This document shows positions 6,987 to 9,090 of a DNA stretch of 9,090 nt, one piece after another. A program made the translations under genes and the position numbers. The notes under the pieces were generated by a model. The model saw nothing but the letters and a program-made list of their open reading frames with translations, ran no database searches and was not told the DNA's origin. The stretch's first letter is position 1. The number at the start of each line of letters is the position of its first letter. Source of the DNA: Gammaproteobacteria bacterium (GTDB lineage: Bacteria > Pseudomonadota > Gammaproteobacteria > Chromatiales > Sedimenticolaceae); the NCBI GenBank assembly GCA_020445245.1, contig JAGRHB010000053.1, positions 1 through 9,090 on the forward strand, read 5' to 3'.

Positions 6987-7000
6987 CCTGCACCGCAGGT
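6986..7000 (+). repeat. Hairpin touching the rng stop codon
   Basis: ACCTGC (6986-6991) and GCAGGT (6995-7000) form a perfect 6-bp stem with an ACC loop, beginning on the last base of the rng TGA. The yhdP TTG start is 25 bases further on. No T-run follows, so it is not a standard terminator. It could be a 3'-end stabiliser or processing site for the upstream message. Confidence 0.5.
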
Positions 7001-7025
7001 ACAGGCGAACTCGCCGGGACAATCA

Positions 7026-9090
7026 TTGCGCATCATCACGAGACTGCTGGCCGGGCTGCTGATCTGCTGGGGGCTGCTGGCGCTCACGGTGCGTCTCGCC
7101 ACGCCGTTCATCGCCGACCACCGCGACGAGGTCGCGGCGGCATTGAGCGAACGACTCGGCACGCCGGTGACAATCGGCCGACTTGGCGCGCGCTGGTATG
7201 GCCCGAGTCCACTGCTGGAACTGCACAACGTCACCGTCGGCGCAGCCCCAGAAGCCCTGCGCGTCGACCGTGTCGGCATCGATTTCGATCTGGTGGCGCT
7301 GCTGCGCGGCGGATTCGCCGATGCCCTGCGGGTCACTGTCAATGGACTGCAGCTGACCGCGGTACGTGAGCCTTCCGGACGTTTCCACCTCGAAGGCATC
7401 GGCCTGATCGCACACGACGCCGGTGGTGTGGCCACACCACCGCCGCTTCCCAGCCACCTGCGCATGGTCGACACTCGGGTACTGTGGATCGACCGCAAGG
7501 CCGGCAAGGCGCCTTTCGCGCTGGACAATGTCAACGTCGTGTTGGACCGCGACGCCAGCAGGTTGGACCTGCGGGCGCGCCTCGAAACGTCCCTGGGCAC
7601 GGCGGACGTATCTGCCCGCTTGTACGGCTTTCTCGGCACCACCGAATGGCATGGCGACACCTACATCAAGGTCGACGGTCTGGATGTCGCAGACCTGTTT
7701 TCGCCCTATCTGCCGCCGAGCTACGGTATGGACAGCCTGCAGCTCGATGCAGAGGCCTGGATGCGCTGGGAGGCGGCGCTGCCGGTCGAGAGCCAGGGTG
7801 AAATCCACCTGCGCAACCTGGCGTTGCATCCGAAGTCTGACGACGCCCTGCCACTCGACCTGCCCGCTGCCAGCACCCGCTACGCGTATCGGCGCGACGC
7901 CACCGGCCTGCAGCTGGGGCTGAGACAACTGAGCCTGGACTTCGGCGACCACCACTGGCCGGGCACCGACCTGGCGCTGACCATCGTGCCACAGGCCGAC
8001 GACACGCACCGCGTCGAGCTGGCGGCCGGCTATCTGCGCATCGAAGACATCGTGCGGATCCTGCGCGTACGCCTGCCCTGGGAGACGATACGCGAGCCGC
8101 TGGCAAACCTGCACCCGAAGGGCGAAATCCGGGACCTGCGGCTGAGTGCGCGCACCGGCACCGGGGACCCTGAATGGCGCGCCCGCGCACGGTTCGACGG
8201 CCTCTCGGTCTCACCCTGGGGTAAAGCCCCGGGTGTGGAAAATATCAGCGGCAGCCTGCACGGCCAGCAGGACCACATCGCCCTGGAACTCGACAGCAGA
8301 GACGCCGCGGTGCGCTTCAATGAGCTGTTTCGTGACCCACTGCAGTTGCTGGTGCTACAGGGTCGTCTGAATGTCACCCATCGGCCCGACGGCTGGCTGG
8401 TGGCCGGCGAACGGCTGCTTGCAGACACACCGCATATCCATACCAGCACCCGGCTGCAGCTGCAGCACGTCGAAGGGCGTCGGCCGTTTCTGGACCTGCA
8501 GACGGATTTTCGCGACGGCGATGCCGCATTTGCCAACCACTACTATCCTGTCGCGATCATGGGTGAGCACCTGGTCGACTGGCTCGACCGTTCGATCGTC
8601 TCCGGGCGGGTGCTGTCCGGTACCACCCTGGTGCACGGACCACTCGGTGACTTCCCGTTTGAAAAGGGCAGCAACGGCATCTTCCAGGTGGTGTTCGACA
8701 CGCAGGACATCGAACTGGACTACCGCGAGGGCTGGCCGAAAATCGAGAACCTGGCGGCGCATGTCAGGTTCCATGGTAATCAGCTGGATATAGAATCCAG
8801 ATCCGGCACCATCTACGACAGCCGGATCGTCGAGGTTGCCGGCCATATCGACAGCCTCAACCCCACCGGCCCATTGCAGATCAAAGGCCAGTTGAAGGGG
8901 CCGCTGCGCAACAACCTGAGGGTCCTCGGCGAGCCTGCACTGGCCGCACGATTCGGCCACTTCGCGCAGATCCTGCGCGGTGAGGGTGACACCTCGCTTG
9001 ATCTCGACTTCACGCTGCCGCTGGCGAAGCACGGCGAATATGCTCTCGCGGGCAGACTGGATTTCAACGACAACCGCCTGTCGCTGCCCG
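7026..9090 (+). CDS. yhdP: YhdP-family AsmA/TamB-like envelope lipid transport protein, N-terminal half
   Basis: 688 codons are visible and the frame is open at the right edge; E. coli YhdP has 1266 residues, so about half is present. No ATG or GTG precedes the N-terminal membrane helix, so TTG 7026 (with GGGA six bases upstream) is the best start. Residues about 7-28 (LLAGLLICWGLLALTVRLAT and following) form one inner-membrane anchor, then ERLGTPVTIGRLGARWYGPSP (42-62 region) as in family N-termini. Residues about 506-560 hold the conserved YYPVAIMGEHLVDWLDRSI, GPLGDFPF and GIFQVVF segments. The rest is the beta-rich periplasmic groove type. In E. coli, YhdP with TamB and YdbH moves phospholipids between the inner and outer membranes. 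rng-yhdP order is as in E. coli, where tldD follows. A short internal hairpin lies at 8212-8235. Confidence 0.93.
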   Translation, partial: MRIITRLLAGLLICWGLLALTVRLATPFIADHRDEVAAALSERLGTPVTIGRLGARWYGPSPLLELHNVTVGAAPEALRVDRVGIDFDLVALLRGGFADALRVTVNGLQLTAVREPSGRFHLEGIGLIAHDAGGVATPPPLPSHLRMVDTRVLWIDRKAGKAPFALDNVNVVLDRDASRLDLRARLETSLGTADVSARLYGFLGTTEWHGDTYIKVDGLDVADLFSPYLPPSYGMDSLQLDAEAWMRWEAALPVESQGEIHLRNLALHPKSDDALPLDLPAASTRYAYRRDATGLQLGLRQLSLDFGDHHWPGTDLALTIVPQADDTHRVELAAGYLRIEDIVRILRVRLPWETIREPLANLHPKGEIRDLRLSARTGTGDPEWRARARFDGLSVSPWGKAPGVENISGSLHGQQDHIALELDSRDAAVRFNELFRDPLQLLVLQGRLNVTHRPDGWLVAGERLLADTPHIHTSTRLQLQHVEGRRPFLDLQTDFRDGDAAFANHYYPVAIMGEHLVDWLDRSIVSGRVLSGTTLVHGPLGDFPFEKGSNGIFQVVFDTQDIELDYREGWPKIENLAAHVRFHGNQLDIESRSGTIYDSRIVEVAGHIDSLNPTGPLQIKGQLKGPLRNNLRVLGEPALAARFGHFAQILRGEGDTSLDLDFTLPLAKHGEYALAGRLDFNDNRLSLP
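8212..8235 (+). repeat. Strong hairpin inside yhdP coding sequence
   Basis: CACCC (8212-8216) and GGGG (8218-8221) pair with CCCC (8227-8230) and GGGTG (8231-8235), giving a 9-bp stem with one bulged T (8217) and a TAAAG loop. It lies in codons for a Ser-Pro-Trp-Gly-Lys-Ala-Pro-Gly stretch. No T-run follows. It may only reflect GC-rich coding. Confidence 0.45.

Noticed and set aside
7023..8114. A 363-codon minus-strand open frame over yhdP
   Set aside because: It is a shadow of the yhdP frame with repetitive Gln/Val/Arg-rich translation and no domain.
8454..8465. 12-bp palindrome CTGCAGCTGCAG in yhdP
   Set aside because: It is explained by the repeated codons for Leu-Gln-Leu-Gln in a GC-rich gene; no sign of a regulatory site.

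Overview
The window is a GC-rich, gene-dense, ordinary-looking bacterial chromosomal segment, most likely from a gammaproteobacterium. The products look proteobacterial throughout. The order proA-nadD-rsfS-rlmH-maf-rng-yhdP joins two blocks that are conserved in proteobacteria, and a Chromatiales-like sulfur or purple bacterium would fit. That placement is inferred from gene order and composition only. I see no rRNA, tRNA, IS element, CRISPR array or prophage gene.

Left end (1-1943): two divergent genes share a 153-bp intergenic region. On the minus strand is the N-terminal third of a transglutaminase-like Cys-His-Asp protein; its last visible residues match the start of the long form that carries a DUF2126 C-terminal part. 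On the plus strand is an Anbu-type ('ancestral beta subunit') proteasome homologue whose Thr, Asp and Lys residues fall at canonical proteasome positions. Anbu genes are known to sit next to transglutaminase-like, circularly permuted ATP-grasp and alpha-E genes. The left end therefore looks like the edge of that poorly understood predicted peptide ligation/cleavage system, with the rest expected beyond base 1.

Middle and right (2023-9090): a compact plus-strand run of housekeeping genes. proA (proline biosynthesis) overlaps nadD (NAD biosynthesis) by 20 bp. These are followed by rsfS (ribosome silencing factor), rlmH (23S rRNA pseudouridine-1915 methyltransferase), maf (YhdE-type nucleotide pyrophosphatase), rng (RNase G) and the first 688 codons of yhdP (an AsmA/TamB-like envelope lipid-transport protein that starts at TTG and runs off the right edge). 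Gaps are 9-104 bp with no convincing intrinsic terminator, so this is probably one transcription unit with a possible promoter just upstream of proA. rsfS, rlmH and rng share a ribosome/RNA theme.

The main non-coding signal is that every gap from nadD to yhdP holds a short inverted repeat. At four of the five junctions it includes or touches the stop codon of the upstream gene. The strongest are at rsfS/rlmH and maf/rng, where the stem covers the region a Shine-Dalgarno sequence would occupy. This suggests translational coupling or RNA processing within the operon.
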